A DNA stretch of 49,871 nt from Chloroflexota bacterium (GTDB taxonomy: Bacteria > Chloroflexota > Anaerolineae > Promineifilales > Promineifilaceae). The notes below the pieces were generated by a model, which saw only the letters and a program-made list of their open reading frames with translations, was not told the DNA's origin and did not search any database. Position 1 is the first letter of the stretch. Each line of letters begins with the position of its first letter. The stretch is taken from the NCBI GenBank assembly GCA_017993775.1, contig JAGOMA010000039.1:1-49871 (forward strand). The letters run 5' to 3'. Both the position numbers and the translations under genes were made by a program. Positions 27,328-35,897 of the stretch are shown here, in pieces.

Positions 27328-29359
27328 GCGCCAGTGTCTCCCATTCCATCATTCGCTGCGTCAATTCTTGTTCTGTCACGGCGTATTCTAAGCTCAGGGT
27401 TTGTATCTTGTCAAAGGATTGTGCCTGGGTGGCGGCCTGTATATCGGCGCTGATGGCGTGCAGCCGGTTTTCCAGGTCATGGACTTGTTTTTCCAGGGCA
27501 GCCAGGGCGGTTTCGCGTTTGCGCTGCTCGTTCTTGCTCAGGCGATTGGTCTCGTTTTCGCTGCTGGCCGGGGTGATGGCGGCGCGCGCCAGGCTGGCCG
27601 TTTCGCGGGCGGCTTCGTTTTCCTGGCTGCGGCGGGCCAGATATTCCTGGTAAGAGCCGGCATAAATGTGCAAACGGCCGTCGCGCAGTTCCCATATTTG
27701 CGTCGCCAACCGGTCCACCAAATACCGATCGTGCGTCACCATCAAAATGGTGCCCTGAAATTCCGCCAGCGCCGCCTGCAACGTTTCTTGCGCGGGAATA
27801 TCCAGATGGTTCGTCGGCTCATCCAGCAGCAAAAAATTAGCCTTTTGCAAGGCCAACAGCGCCAACGCCAAACGACCACGCTCCCCACCGCTCAACAGGC
27901 TGATAGGTTTATACACATCATCGCCACGAAAAAGATACCGCGCCAGATAACTGCGCGCTTCGCTCAGAGGCATGTTTTGCTGGTCCAACAATTCGTCCAA
28001 AACCGTGTTGCTGCGGTTCAAATCGTCGTGAGCCTGGGAAAAATACCCGATTTCCAGGCTTGCCCCCAGAGCAATTTGCCCGGCCAGCGGCGTCAACCGG
28101 TCCAAAATCGTGCGTAGAAACGTGGTCTTGCCCGTCCCATTGGGTCCGATGAGCGCCGCGCATTCCTGGCGCTGCAGCACAATATCGTCCGCCTCAAACA
28201 AGATCGCGCCAGGGTACCCGATCTGCAAATCGCTGGTACGCAGAACCAGGTTGCCGCTGCGATGTGATGCGTGTATGTGCATTTTAATTTCTTGTGGGCG
28301 GGCAGGCCCTTGCAAGGCCTTGATTTGCTCGTGGAGTTCCCCCACCGTAGACGCTTGCATCTCCACGCCGTACTCTGCTTTAACCTGCATCCAGCCTTTG
28401 CTGTCTAATTCTTGTAAAACGCCTAACCCGCCGGAACGGATGGCCGCAACCTCTCGGCTGAGACGGCTGAGTTTTCCCTGGGCCATTTGCGTGCGCTGTC
28501 CGGCCATGTTACGGCGGATGTAGTCCAGCTCTTTTTCCAGCCGGTCTTTCAGCGTGACAAATTCTTGCAGGCGGTAATCCCAGCGGGCGTCGCGCTGCTG
28601 CATGTAGGCGGAATAATTGCCGCGATACGTCTGAATATCGGTGCGGGTCATTTCCCAAATGGTGTTGACGGTTTTGTCCAGGAAATAGCGGTCGTGGCTG
28701 ACGATCAACACCGCGCCTTCCCAGGTTTTTAGTGTGCCTTCCAGCCATTCAATGGCCTGTACATCCAGATGATTGGTCGGCTCATCGAGGATGAGTAAAT
28801 CGGGCGCTTCTAGCAGGAGCCGCGCCAGCAGGACGCGGGTTTTCTGGCCGCCGCTGAGGTGCGGCAGGGGCAACTGCCATGTCTGGTCGTCGAAGCCCAG
28901 GCCAGTGAGAACCTGGCGAATGCGTAATTCATAATGGTAGCCGCCGGCCAGTTCAAACTGTTCCTGGAGTCGGCTGTAGCGATCGAACAGGTCATCGCTT
29001 TCGGTTTCGGTGAGTGTGGGGTCGCTCATGGCGCTTTCCATCTGGCGGAGTTGGGCTTCGGTGGCGCGCAAGTTCTTGAAGACGAGGAACATTTCGTCGT
29101 AGACGGTGTGTTGGCGGCCGGAGAAGGCTTCGGCGGCTTCCTGGCGCAGGTAACCAAAGCGTGTTCCTTTGGCCATCTGGACGCTGCCGGCGGATGGGGC
29201 CATTTGCCCGGCCAGAATGAGCAGGAAGGTTGTCTTGCCAATGCCATTGGGGCCGACGAGTCCAACTTTGCCGTCTTTGGGGATGCTGACGGAAATTCCG
29301 CTGAACAGATCGAAGGCGCCAAAGGATTGGGCCAGGTTGTTGGTGGTCAAAATTGCCAT
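27320..29359 (-). CDS. ABC-F family ATPase (Uup/EttA-like)
   Basis: A soluble protein with two ATP-binding cassettes and no membrane domain, of the ribosome-associated ABC-F type. 679 aa. The first cassette has GPNGIGKTT (about 36-44), LSGGQKTR and LLILDEPTNHLD; the second has GPNGTGKTT (about 404), LSGGERGRL and LLLDEPTNHLD. The inter-cassette linker is long and charged, and a coiled-coil C-terminal extension (about 590-679) resembles Uup. Whether it gives antibiotic resistance or is a housekeeping factor is not visible. A TATAAT box sits 8 bp before the ATG, so the transcript is likely almost leaderless. It overlaps coaE downstream. Confidence 0.92.
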   Translation of the reverse strand: MAILTTNNLAQSFGAFDLFSGISVSIPKDGKVGLVGPNGIGKTTFLLILAGQMAPSAGSVQMAKGTRFGYLRQEAAEAFSGRQHTVYDEMFLVFKNLRATEAQLRQMESAMSDPTLTETESDDLFDRYSRLQEQFELAGGYHYELRIRQVLTGLGFDDQTWQLPLPHLSGGQKTRVLLARLLLEAPDLLILDEPTNHLDVQAIEWLEGTLKTWEGAVLIVSHDRYFLDKTVNTIWEMTRTDIQTYRGNYSAYMQQRDARWDYRLQEFVTLKDRLEKELDYIRRNMAGQRTQMAQGKLSRLSREVAAIRSGGLGVLQELDSKGWMQVKAEYGVEMQASTVGELHEQIKALQGPARPQEIKMHIHASHRSGNLVLRTSDLQIGYPGAILFEADDIVLQRQECAALIGPNGTGKTTFLRTILDRLTPLAGQIALGASLEIGYFSQAHDDLNRSNTVLDELLDQQNMPLSEARSYLARYLFRGDDVYKPISLLSGGERGRLALALLALQKANFLLLDEPTNHLDIPAQETLQAALAEFQGTILMVTHDRYLVDRLATQIWELRDGRLHIYAGSYQEYLARRSQENEAARETASLARAAITPASSENETNRLSKNEQRKRETALAALEKQVHDLENRLHAISADIQAATQAQSFDKIQTLSLEYAVTEQELTQRMMEWETLAHE

Positions 29360-29367
29360 GGCGGGTG

Positions 29368-29396
29368 ATTATACCGTAATGGCAGGGGTGTGGGAA
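29368..29396 (-). promoter_or_regulatory. Promoter of the ABC-F gene, leaderless type
   Basis: TTCCCA (29391-29396), 17-bp spacer and TATAAT (29368-29373) on the minus strand. Only 8 bp separate TATAAT from the ATG at 29359, so transcription would begin at or next to the start codon. Confidence 0.5.
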
Positions 29397-29420
29397 AAGT
29401 GGAGGGGAAACCGCCGGTAA

Positions 29421-31058
29421 TTAGTGGAAGATTTGTAGGAAGCTGGCGTTGATGGTTTGCAGGCGTTGTTTGATGGATTGACGGCCGTTTTTATTATCCA
29501 GGGGTTGGTAGTTGGTGCGGTAGTAGTAATTGTAGGCGTAGCCGAAACGGCCGTTGGCGTTCACTTTGTTCAGAATGACCCCGGCGATAGGGCTGTTGAG
29601 GGCCTGAATTTGGGCAACGGCCGTGCTAAATGCCGGGTAACGCGTATTGCCGGCGCTGGCAACAAAGATGGTCGCATCCACCAACCGAGACATCACCACG
29701 GCGTCAGTTACCGCCAACACCGGCGGACTGTCGAAAATAATGTAATCTGCCTGCCCTTGAAGCCAGGTCAGCACTTCCTTCATTCGTTCCGAACCCAACA
29801 ATTCGGCCGGATTGGGCGGCAGACGACCGGCCGTTAAAACATACAAATTGGAAATCAACGTTCCTTTTATGTACTGTGCGTCTTCACGGCCACGAATAAT
29901 GAGGTTACACAACCCCTTGCTGCCATCTACTTCTAACATTTTATGCAGCATCGGACGCCGCATGTCGGTGTCTACCAACAGGACACGTTTACCCGACTGC
30001 GCCAGCGCAGTTGCCAGGTTAATCGACACCGTCGTTTTACCTTCTCCGGCGTTGGCGCTGGTGATGAGCAGCGTGCGCACATCGCGGTCTACGCTGACAA
30101 ATTGGATATTGGTCCGAATCTGGCGGTAAGCTTCGGCCGCCGGGGAACGCGGTTCCATTGCCACAACCAGAGCATCGACAGGCTTGGTCACCTTCACCTT
30201 TTCCAATGAACCCAAAATAGTCAGCCCGGTGCCTAATTCGATGTCTTTGGGGTCTTTCAGCGTATCATCCATATATTCCACCAGAAAGATGATACCCAAA
30301 GCCAACATAGCGCCTACTACGGCAGCCAAAACGGTATTGGTTAACACGCGGGGGCGAATGGGTTGTTGCGGTACGCGCGCGGATTCGTCGATGATCAAAT
30401 TGTTTAGGCCGCGCACCTCAGCGATGCGTACGTCTTCGTAGTTGACCATCAGGCGGGCGTAGGTTTCACGCAGGCGCAGGACGTTGTCGTTTTGGCGGTC
30501 AACGGCCGTTTGATTGGGAACCACCTTGCTAATTTCGGCCTGCACAGCAGATTCCGCAGCTGCCAATTCTGTGGCGAGCGTGGCCAATTCTTCTTCTAAA
30601 CCCTGCTTCAAACTGGCATAACGCGCCAACTGCTGCTCACTATTCCGTTCTGCAAAAATTGTGGGGATTTCATTCGCCAGATCTCGCGCAACACGAGGAT
30701 TTGTATGTTCGACGCTCAAAATAATCAACTGCGTATTATTAACCAACTGCACTTGAATCATTTTGGCCAGGTCGTCTGGCGTGAACGATAGATTGAGATT
30801 TGTAATGGCCTGGTCTAATACTTCATAATTCTTAAGCCGTTCGGCATAAGATTGGGCCAATTGTTCGCTTGTGAGGAGGGAATTGTAAGCCGTATCAATG
30901 CCATCGTTACCTTCGATAACCAGCAGTGTAGCCGAGGCCCGATAAACTGGAGCCTGCGCCTGACTAATATAAAACGCGCTGCCGCCAGCAACTAGCGCCC
31001 CAAGAATGATCAACCATGCCCAATGCCAGACCAGATAAACGTACTGCCTTAATTCCAC
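29421..31058 (-). CDS. Wzz/BY-kinase: polysaccharide co-polymerase fused to tyrosine autokinase
   Basis: Controls export and chain length of extracellular or capsular polysaccharide. 545 aa: an N-terminal Wzz domain with transmembrane helix (about 15-33), periplasmic coiled-coil region, a second helix near 235-255, then a cytoplasmic BY-kinase with Walker A SANAGEGKTT (about 335), Walker A' VLLVDTDMRRP and Walker B IIFDSPPVL. The C-terminal tyrosine cluster FGYAYNYYYRTNY (from about 503) is the autophosphorylation site. The start is GTG at 31058 with GAGGGG 7 nt upstream. No glycosyltransferase or wzx/wzy genes are next to it. Four 11-bp direct repeats lie upstream and may be a response-regulator site. 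Confidence 0.93.
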   Translation of the reverse strand: MELRQYVYLVWHWAWLIILGALVAGGSAFYISQAQAPVYRASATLLVIEGNDGIDTAYNSLLTSEQLAQSYAERLKNYEVLDQAITNLNLSFTPDDLAKMIQVQLVNNTQLIILSVEHTNPRVARDLANEIPTIFAERNSEQQLARYASLKQGLEEELATLATELAAAESAVQAEISKVVPNQTAVDRQNDNVLRLRETYARLMVNYEDVRIAEVRGLNNLIIDESARVPQQPIRPRVLTNTVLAAVVGAMLALGIIFLVEYMDDTLKDPKDIELGTGLTILGSLEKVKVTKPVDALVVAMEPRSPAAEAYRQIRTNIQFVSVDRDVRTLLITSANAGEGKTTVSINLATALAQSGKRVLLVDTDMRRPMLHKMLEVDGSKGLCNLIIRGREDAQYIKGTLISNLYVLTAGRLPPNPAELLGSERMKEVLTWLQGQADYIIFDSPPVLAVTDAVVMSRLVDATIFVASAGNTRYPAFSTAVAQIQALNSPIAGVILNKVNANGRFGYAYNYYYRTNYQPLDNKNGRQSIKQRLQTINASFLQIFH

Positions 31059-31119
31059 GGAATTCCCCTCATTACGTTAAAGTATTCCTCCAAGGTAACG
31101 CAAATGTGAAAAACCTATG

Positions 31120-31157
31120 GTAAAAGGTCGGTGAAACAAAAGTGAAAGGGTCGTGAA
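31120..31157 (-). promoter_or_regulatory. Four 11-bp direct repeats (TTYAC-N6) upstream of the BY-kinase gene
   Basis: On the minus strand TTCAC starts at 31157, 31146 and 31135, and TTTAC at 31124: exact 11-bp spacing. This is the geometry of tandem sites bound by PhoB/OmpR-family response regulators. It ends about 60 bp before the GTG start. The regulator is not known. Confidence 0.5.
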
Positions 31158-31171
31158 TCCTTTGGTAATAC

Positions 31172-31198
31172 AAAAAACCCCTCGAGTGAGGGGTTTTT
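31172..31198. terminator. Bidirectional terminator downstream of the sigma-factor gene
   Basis: A CCCCTC/GAGGGG stem flanked by an A-run on the left and a T-run on the right. It can stop the sigma-factor transcript, whose stop codon is 28 bp away. Confidence 0.85.
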
Positions 31199-31226
31199 AG
31201 ATGAACCATTTGTTGGCTATGTTTGC

Positions 31227-32453
31227 TTAATTCAGATATTGGCGTAGATGGCCGGCAAAATTGGGGTGACGCAGCTTGCGCAGCGCTTCTTTTTCCAACT
31301 GCCGGATGCGTTCGCGGGAGAGACCAAACATCTCGCCGACTTCTTTAAGTGTGCGCGATTCGCCATCTTGCAGGCCGTAGCGCAAGCGCAAAATACGCGC
31401 TTCGCGTGGCGTGAGTTGATCCAAAATGTCGCCCAGCTCTTCGGTGAGCATTTTGTTGGCGACCATTTCAGCGGGCGGCGGGGCTTCGATGTCTTCGATA
31501 AAGTCGCCCAATTCGGCATCAGATTCGTCGCCGACGGGGCGTTCCAGGTGGACGGGTTGACGGCTGGTGCGCAGCATCCAACGCACACGCTCGGCCGGTA
31601 GTTCCATGTTTTCGGCGATCTCTTCAGCGGTGGGCTGACGGCCGTATTCCTGTTCCAATTCTTGAGCTACCTGATACAACTTACTGATTCGGCCACCGAG
31701 ATGTGCCGGAATACGAATGGTACGGCCGTGATTGGCTAATGCGCGTGTTACGGCCTGCCGGATCCACCAGGTTGCATACGTACTAAACCGATTCCCACGG
31801 CGATAATCATACTTTTCCACCGCTTTCATCAAGCCTACATTCCCTTCCTGTATAAGATCGAGGAATTGAAGGCCACGACCACGGTATTTTTTAGCAATGC
31901 TTACCACCAGACGGGTATTGGCGCGAATCAGATGCGCGCGAGCAGCATCTCCCACTTCTTTTAGCCGCTGTAATTCATCGAGTTCATCATCGGTAAGGCT
32001 GTATTGGCTGTCCATGGCTTCTTCAGCAGCCCGTCCAGCTTCTATTTCCATGGCCAATTGAACTTCTTCTTCAGCTGTCAGCAGTTGCTGCTGGCCCATT
32101 TCCCGAAAATACAAGCCAACCGAATCGTCAATCGGAACGTTGCTCAGATCAAACAATGGGGCAATGTGCGCTTTAGGAGAATTAACATCATCGACATCGG
32201 CGCCATCCAGGTCGTCCAAGTCGGTCTCCTCTTCTGCGCTCATAGCAAGACTGGCCTCTTCTTCGTTTTCGAAAACTGGCACACCCATAGACTGAGCTTC
32301 TTCCAGAATTGTCTCTAACAGCGGTAAATTATTTTCAATATTGGGGAGAGCTTCAAGAATTTGATCGTACGTAATATATCCTTGCTCCATACCGTTATTT
32401 AGCAAAACGCCAACAACGTCCATTTCATCAAATGGATTCCCTAAATCGCTCAA
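31227..32453 (-). CDS. Primary-type sigma-70 factor (RpoD/SigA group)
   Basis: Directs RNA polymerase to -10/-35 promoters. 408 aa with an acidic N-terminal part, region 1.2 (YLREMGQQQLLTAEEEVQLA), region 2 (LIQEGNVGLMKAVEKYDYRRGNRFSTYATWWIRQAV), region 3 and region 4 (TLKEVGEMFGLSRERIRQLEKEALRKLRHP), all complete and matching primary sigma factors. Group 1 versus group 2 cannot be decided without the genome. The start is TTG at 32453, supported by AAGGAG and AAGGG upstream; the next ATG lies 30 bp further in. It has its own promoter and terminator and is not in an operon. Confidence 0.95.
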   Translation of the reverse strand: MSDLGNPFDEMDVVGVLLNNGMEQGYITYDQILEALPNIENNLPLLETILEEAQSMGVPVFENEEEASLAMSAEEETDLDDLDGADVDDVNSPKAHIAPLFDLSNVPIDDSVGLYFREMGQQQLLTAEEEVQLAMEIEAGRAAEEAMDSQYSLTDDELDELQRLKEVGDAARAHLIRANTRLVVSIAKKYRGRGLQFLDLIQEGNVGLMKAVEKYDYRRGNRFSTYATWWIRQAVTRALANHGRTIRIPAHLGGRISKLYQVAQELEQEYGRQPTAEEIAENMELPAERVRWMLRTSRQPVHLERPVGDESDAELGDFIEDIEAPPPAEMVANKMLTEELGDILDQLTPREARILRLRYGLQDGESRTLKEVGEMFGLSRERIRQLEKEALRKLRHPNFAGHLRQYLN

Positions 32454-32537
32454 GATTCCCTTTTCTCCTTAAAAAAATTTGTGCTCAGGTTGTGTGGTTC
32501 GACTCTCACCCAACTCTGCCTCTTCCTGCACTGGGGC

Positions 32538-32567
32538 AGTCTAGCATATTCAGCAAATAAAAGTCAA
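32538..32567 (-). promoter_or_regulatory. Promoter of the sigma-factor gene
   Basis: TTGACT (32562-32567), 18-bp spacer and an extended -10 TGCTAGACT with hexamer at 32538-32543 on the minus strand, about 85 bp before the TTG start. Confidence 0.6.
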
Positions 32568-32677
32568 GGGGGGTGACTCCCCTAAAAAGTTATGGGATTT
32601 ACTCTAAAAATATTGCCTTAGCTGGATATGAGTTGCAGGTGAGCAAGCTCATAAAAACAGGGGGGAGCAGGCCAAAT

Positions 32678-33529
32678 TTATTGACCTGCAAAAGGAGGTG
32701 AAGCATGGCGGCGCACGTCGTCTATTCCGGCGAGGGAGGTGGCGAGTACGGCCGTTGCCCGGCGCAAATCCAACTCGCAGTTGAGCGGCCATTGCCCACC
32801 CAACGAAGGGCCAATAGTCAGTGTTTCGCGCTCATAAACGCCCCACCAATCCAACAATTTCAGGGAGTATTCGGCACGCGTTAGCACCTGGCTTCCGGCC
32901 ACGTTGAGTATGCCGGTGTAAGAATGGCCTGCGAGTTCCAGGCAGGCGTCCGTGAGTGTGTTCACCCAGACAGGGTTGCGGATCTGGTTATCGAACAGGA
33001 TGACTGGCTGTCCGGCTTGCAGCGCTTTTTTCATCCAGGCCGTGCCATGATCCATCTTGGTCAGGCCATAAATGAGGGAGGTGCGGATGATGACATGGTT
33101 GGGGTGTGTGGCAATGATGGCTTCTGCGTTGGCTTTGGCCCGGCCGTAGGCGTTTACGGGGGTGGGCACGGCCGTTTCGTCGTATGGTGCGCCGCCTCTG
33201 CCAGAAAACACGACATCGGTGGACAAATGGATGAGGCGCGCGCCCACGGCCGTTGCTGCCTGCGCAATGTGCGCCGCCCCCTGTTCAATTACGGCGGCCA
33301 TATCTGCGCCCCGGTTGGACCCAGCGGTGTGGATGATAATATCCGGGGCAAACTGGCCGACGAGTTGAGTCACGGCCGTTCCATCACGCATGTCCAGGTA
33401 ACGGCCGTTTGGCAAACCCAATGGATCCTGGCTAAAAAAGGTGTACAGCGTTTCGTGGGTGGCAGATGCTGGCGGCACAAGATGAACCCCCAGGTAACTG
33501 CTGCCGCCAGTAATCAACAATCGGCTCAA
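32678..33529 (-). CDS. RmlD-like NAD(P)-dependent sugar reductase (extended SDR)
   Basis: 283 aa. N-terminal Rossmann motif TGGSSYLG, HTAGSN, the STDVVFSGRGGAPYDE block and catalytic YGRAK fit dTDP-4-dehydrorhamnose reductase-like enzymes. The protein is of normal length and complete, but no rmlA, rmlB or rmlC gene lies in the window, so the substrate is uncertain. Its start overlaps the RNase III stop by 4 bp (ATGA), placing it as the last gene of the fabF-rnc cluster. No clear terminator follows. Confidence 0.85.
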   Translation of the reverse strand: MSRLLITGGSSYLGVHLVPPASATHETLYTFFSQDPLGLPNGRYLDMRDGTAVTQLVGQFAPDIIIHTAGSNRGADMAAVIEQGAAHIAQAATAVGARLIHLSTDVVFSGRGGAPYDETAVPTPVNAYGRAKANAEAIIATHPNHVIIRTSLIYGLTKMDHGTAWMKKALQAGQPVILFDNQIRNPVWVNTLTDACLELAGHSYTGILNVAGSQVLTRAEYSLKLLDWWGVYERETLTIGPSLGGQWPLNCELDLRRATAVLATSLAGIDDVRRHASPPFAGQ

Positions 33530-34236
33530 ACCAGTTCCTCATCAAACTGTTCAGCCGCAACCATAGCCACGCGGGCCGCGGCCTGCGCGGCCGTTTGTTT
33601 GCTGCGCCCTTGACCCTCGCCCCAGGATTTATCGCCCACCATTACCGCCACCATAAACACCTTGGCATGATCAGGCCCGGTTGTCGCCGTTACTTCGTAA
33701 TGGGGCGTGATGTTGTACCGCGCCTGCGCCCACACCTGAAATTCGCTCTTCGCGTCTTTGTGCAGCGACTCATCTAAAATGGTGATTAACGTTGGTGCGA
33801 TCAGTTTTTCCACCAACTCTCGCGTCGTGGGCAAGCCTTTGTCCAGGTATATTGCCCCAATGACCGCCTCGAAGGTAGCGCAAAGAATGGGCGTACGCTC
33901 GCGCCCGCCGCTTTCCGCTTCACCAAATCCCAGGCGCAAAAAACGGCCGAGTTCCCACTGGCGGGCAAAACTGGCCAGCGTATTGGCGCGAACCAATGCC
34001 GCGCGTAGGCTGGTCAGTTCCCCTTCATCCACTTCCGGCAGCCGGTTATACAAATATGCGCCAACAACAAAATCAAGAACCGCATCGCCTAAAAACTCCA
34101 GGCGTTCATTGTCTTCCAACACCTGATTGCTGTTTTCGTTTAAATAGGAACGATGGGTAAGCGCTCTTGTCAGGAGCGAGTAATCAGTGAATTTCAGGCC
34201 AATGATGGCCTCTAAAGCAGGCAAACTGTCATTCAT
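33526..34236 (-). CDS. rnc: Ribonuclease III
   Basis: Double-stranded RNA endonuclease for rRNA processing and mRNA turnover. About 236 aa with the catalytic signature NERLEFLGDAVLDFVVG, the second acidic site CATFEAVIGAIYLD, and a C-terminal dsRNA-binding domain ending SKQTAAQAAARVAM. The frame is open to 34296 inside fabF; ATG 34236, directly after the fabF stop, is chosen because homologous sequence begins there. fabF and rnc together resemble the common lipid-synthesis/rnc arrangement in many bacteria. Confidence 0.95.
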   Translation of the reverse strand: MNDSLPALEAIIGLKFTDYSLLTRALTHRSYLNENSNQVLEDNERLEFLGDAVLDFVVGAYLYNRLPEVDEGELTSLRAALVRANTLASFARQWELGRFLRLGFGEAESGGRERTPILCATFEAVIGAIYLDKGLPTTRELVEKLIAPTLITILDESLHKDAKSEFQVWAQARYNITPHYEVTATTGPDHAKVFMVAVMVGDKSWGEGQGRSKQTAAQAAARVAMVAAEQFDEELV

Positions 34237-34237
34237 G

Positions 34238-35488
34238 TCACGCCGTAAATTCCCGAATCGCCAAGACGGCGTTGTGCCCGCCAAAACCAAAGGCATGGTT
34301 CAGGCAAACCTGGACGCGTTGAGGGCGCGCCGCGTTTGGCACATAATCGAGATCGCAATCAGGGTCTGGTGTTTCGTAATTGATGGTTGGGGGAACGATC
34401 TGGTCACGTATGGCCAAGACGCAAAAGATGGTTTCGATGGCTCCGGTAGCGCCCATAATATGACCGGTCATGGATTTTGTGGAACTGACCGCCACATTGT
34501 AAGCCGCAGGACCAAAGACACTTTTGATGGCCGCGGTTTCCGAGGAATCGTTCAGTTGGGTGGCCGTGCCGTGGGCGCTGATGTAATCGACGTCGGCGGG
34601 CTGGATGTGGGCGTCGGCGAGGGCTTTGCGGATAGCGCGCGCGGCGCCAGCGCCACCTTCGGCCGGAGCGGTGATGTGGTAGGCGTCGGTGGTTTGTCCG
34701 TAGCCCACAATTTCGGCCAGGATGGTTGCCCCGCGAGCCTGAGCATGGTCCAGGCTTTCGATGACTAGCATACCGGCCCCTTCGCCCACAACGAGGCCAT
34801 CGCGGTTTTTGTCGAACGGCCGTGGCGTGCGCATACTTTCCCCTGATGTAGCCCCAGCGCGTTCAAATCCGGCTACGGCCACATCGGTAATAATCGACTC
34901 GCTGCCGCCAGTCAGCACCGCGTCTACTTCTCCCCATTGAATAGCCCGAAAAGCATGGCCGATGGCATCGTTGCCGGCGGCGCAGGCGGTGGTGATGGTG
35001 GTTGTGGGGCCTTGTATGCCGTAATCAATAGCCAACATGCCAGAGGCTCCGTTGGGCATGATCATGGTAATGGCAAATGGGCTGACCCGACGCAGTCCTT
35101 TTTCCAAAACGGTGTGCTCTTGTTCCACCAGTGTGCGAATACCGCCGACACCCGTACCCATGATCACGCCGATACGTTCGCGGTTGTCGTCGTTGATAGG
35201 GAGTTGGGCCTGGGCCAGGGCTTCGTTGGCGGCGATGGTTGCCAGTTGTTGGTAGCGGTCGCGGCGGCGGGCGATACGTTTGTCCAAAAGTTGTTCGGGG
35301 TCAAAATCTTTGATTTCACAGACGGCGCCAGCGGTATGTTCACCGGGATCGATGATGGTAAAGGGGCCAATTCCGGATTTTCCGGCCAGGATTGCGGCCC
35401 AGGTGTCGGCCACGTTATGACCAAGAGGGGTGATGAGTCCGATACCGGTAATGACCACACGCGGTTTAGGGCTGTTGTTTTCGTTCAT
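34238..35488 (-). CDS. fabF: 3-oxoacyl-ACP synthase II
   Basis: Elongating condensing enzyme of type II fatty acid synthesis, joining malonyl-ACP to acyl-ACP. 416 aa, normal length. The triad is present: Cys in TTACAAG (about 168), His in SAHGTAT (about 304) and His in TGHIMGATG (about 340). ATG at 35488; GGAG lies about 12-15 nt upstream. It is followed directly by rnc. As a complete discrete FabF it shows that this organism has a type II pathway besides the megasynthase at 7502-15916. Confidence 0.96.
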   Translation of the reverse strand: MNENNSPKPRVVITGIGLITPLGHNVADTWAAILAGKSGIGPFTIIDPGEHTAGAVCEIKDFDPEQLLDKRIARRRDRYQQLATIAANEALAQAQLPINDDNRERIGVIMGTGVGGIRTLVEQEHTVLEKGLRRVSPFAITMIMPNGASGMLAIDYGIQGPTTTITTACAAGNDAIGHAFRAIQWGEVDAVLTGGSESIITDVAVAGFERAGATSGESMRTPRPFDKNRDGLVVGEGAGMLVIESLDHAQARGATILAEIVGYGQTTDAYHITAPAEGGAGAARAIRKALADAHIQPADVDYISAHGTATQLNDSSETAAIKSVFGPAAYNVAVSSTKSMTGHIMGATGAIETIFCVLAIRDQIVPPTINYETPDPDCDLDYVPNAARPQRVQVCLNHAFGFGGHNAVLAIREFTA

Positions 35489-35510
35489 GAAATATAGATC
35501 TCCGCTTTTT

Positions 35511-35822
35511 TCAGGATGATGAACTGCCGATGTGTCCTTTGGCTTGTTGGCGGCTGGCGTATTTTTGCAGCGTAATAGTCAGGGCTTCGTTGAGGTCGAT
35601 GTTAACGGCCGTAGCCAATAAACACAAGCTGTAAAGCACATCGCCAAGTTCGCCAGTGAGCGCCGGTTGGGGCTGGAACGGCCGTTCACCATAGTCCGTC
35701 GCCAACAAAATCTCCTTAGCCACTTCACCGACTTCGCTTATCAGATCAAGAACATAAACACTCGGTGGGTGGCTTAAGTTCTGTTTTTGGGCAAATTCCA
35801 TGGATTGCTGCTGCCAATTCAT
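35511..35822 (-). CDS. MazG-like nucleotide pyrophosphohydrolase
   Basis: All-alpha NTP pyrophosphatase that removes non-standard or excess nucleotides. 103 aa, the single-domain short form. The metal-binding helices are seen as SEVGEVAKEIL and GELGDVLYSLCLLATAVNIDLNEA. It lies 22 bp upstream of fabF on the same strand and may be part of that transcript. There is no clear ribosome binding site before ATG 35822; the gap upstream is a 7-bp repeat series. Confidence 0.85.
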   Translation of the reverse strand: MNWQQQSMEFAQKQNLSHPPSVYVLDLISEVGEVAKEILLATDYGERPFQPQPALTGELGDVLYSLCLLATAVNIDLNEALTITLQKYASRQQAKGHIGSSSS

Positions 35823-35826
35823 ATGG

Positions 35827-35897
35827 GTTATTCGTTGCTAGCTAATAGTTTGGAAGATTACAGGGACTCGTTAACTGTTACGGGCTAAACGTTTAGC
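35827..35897. repeat. Degenerate 7-bp series ending in a 14-bp palindrome
   Basis: GTTATTC, GTTGCTA, GCTAATA and GTTTGGA and weaker units fill the gap between mazG-like and moaDE. The perfect palindrome GCTAAACGTTTAGC (35884-35897) overlaps the moaDE stop codon. Confidence 0.45.
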
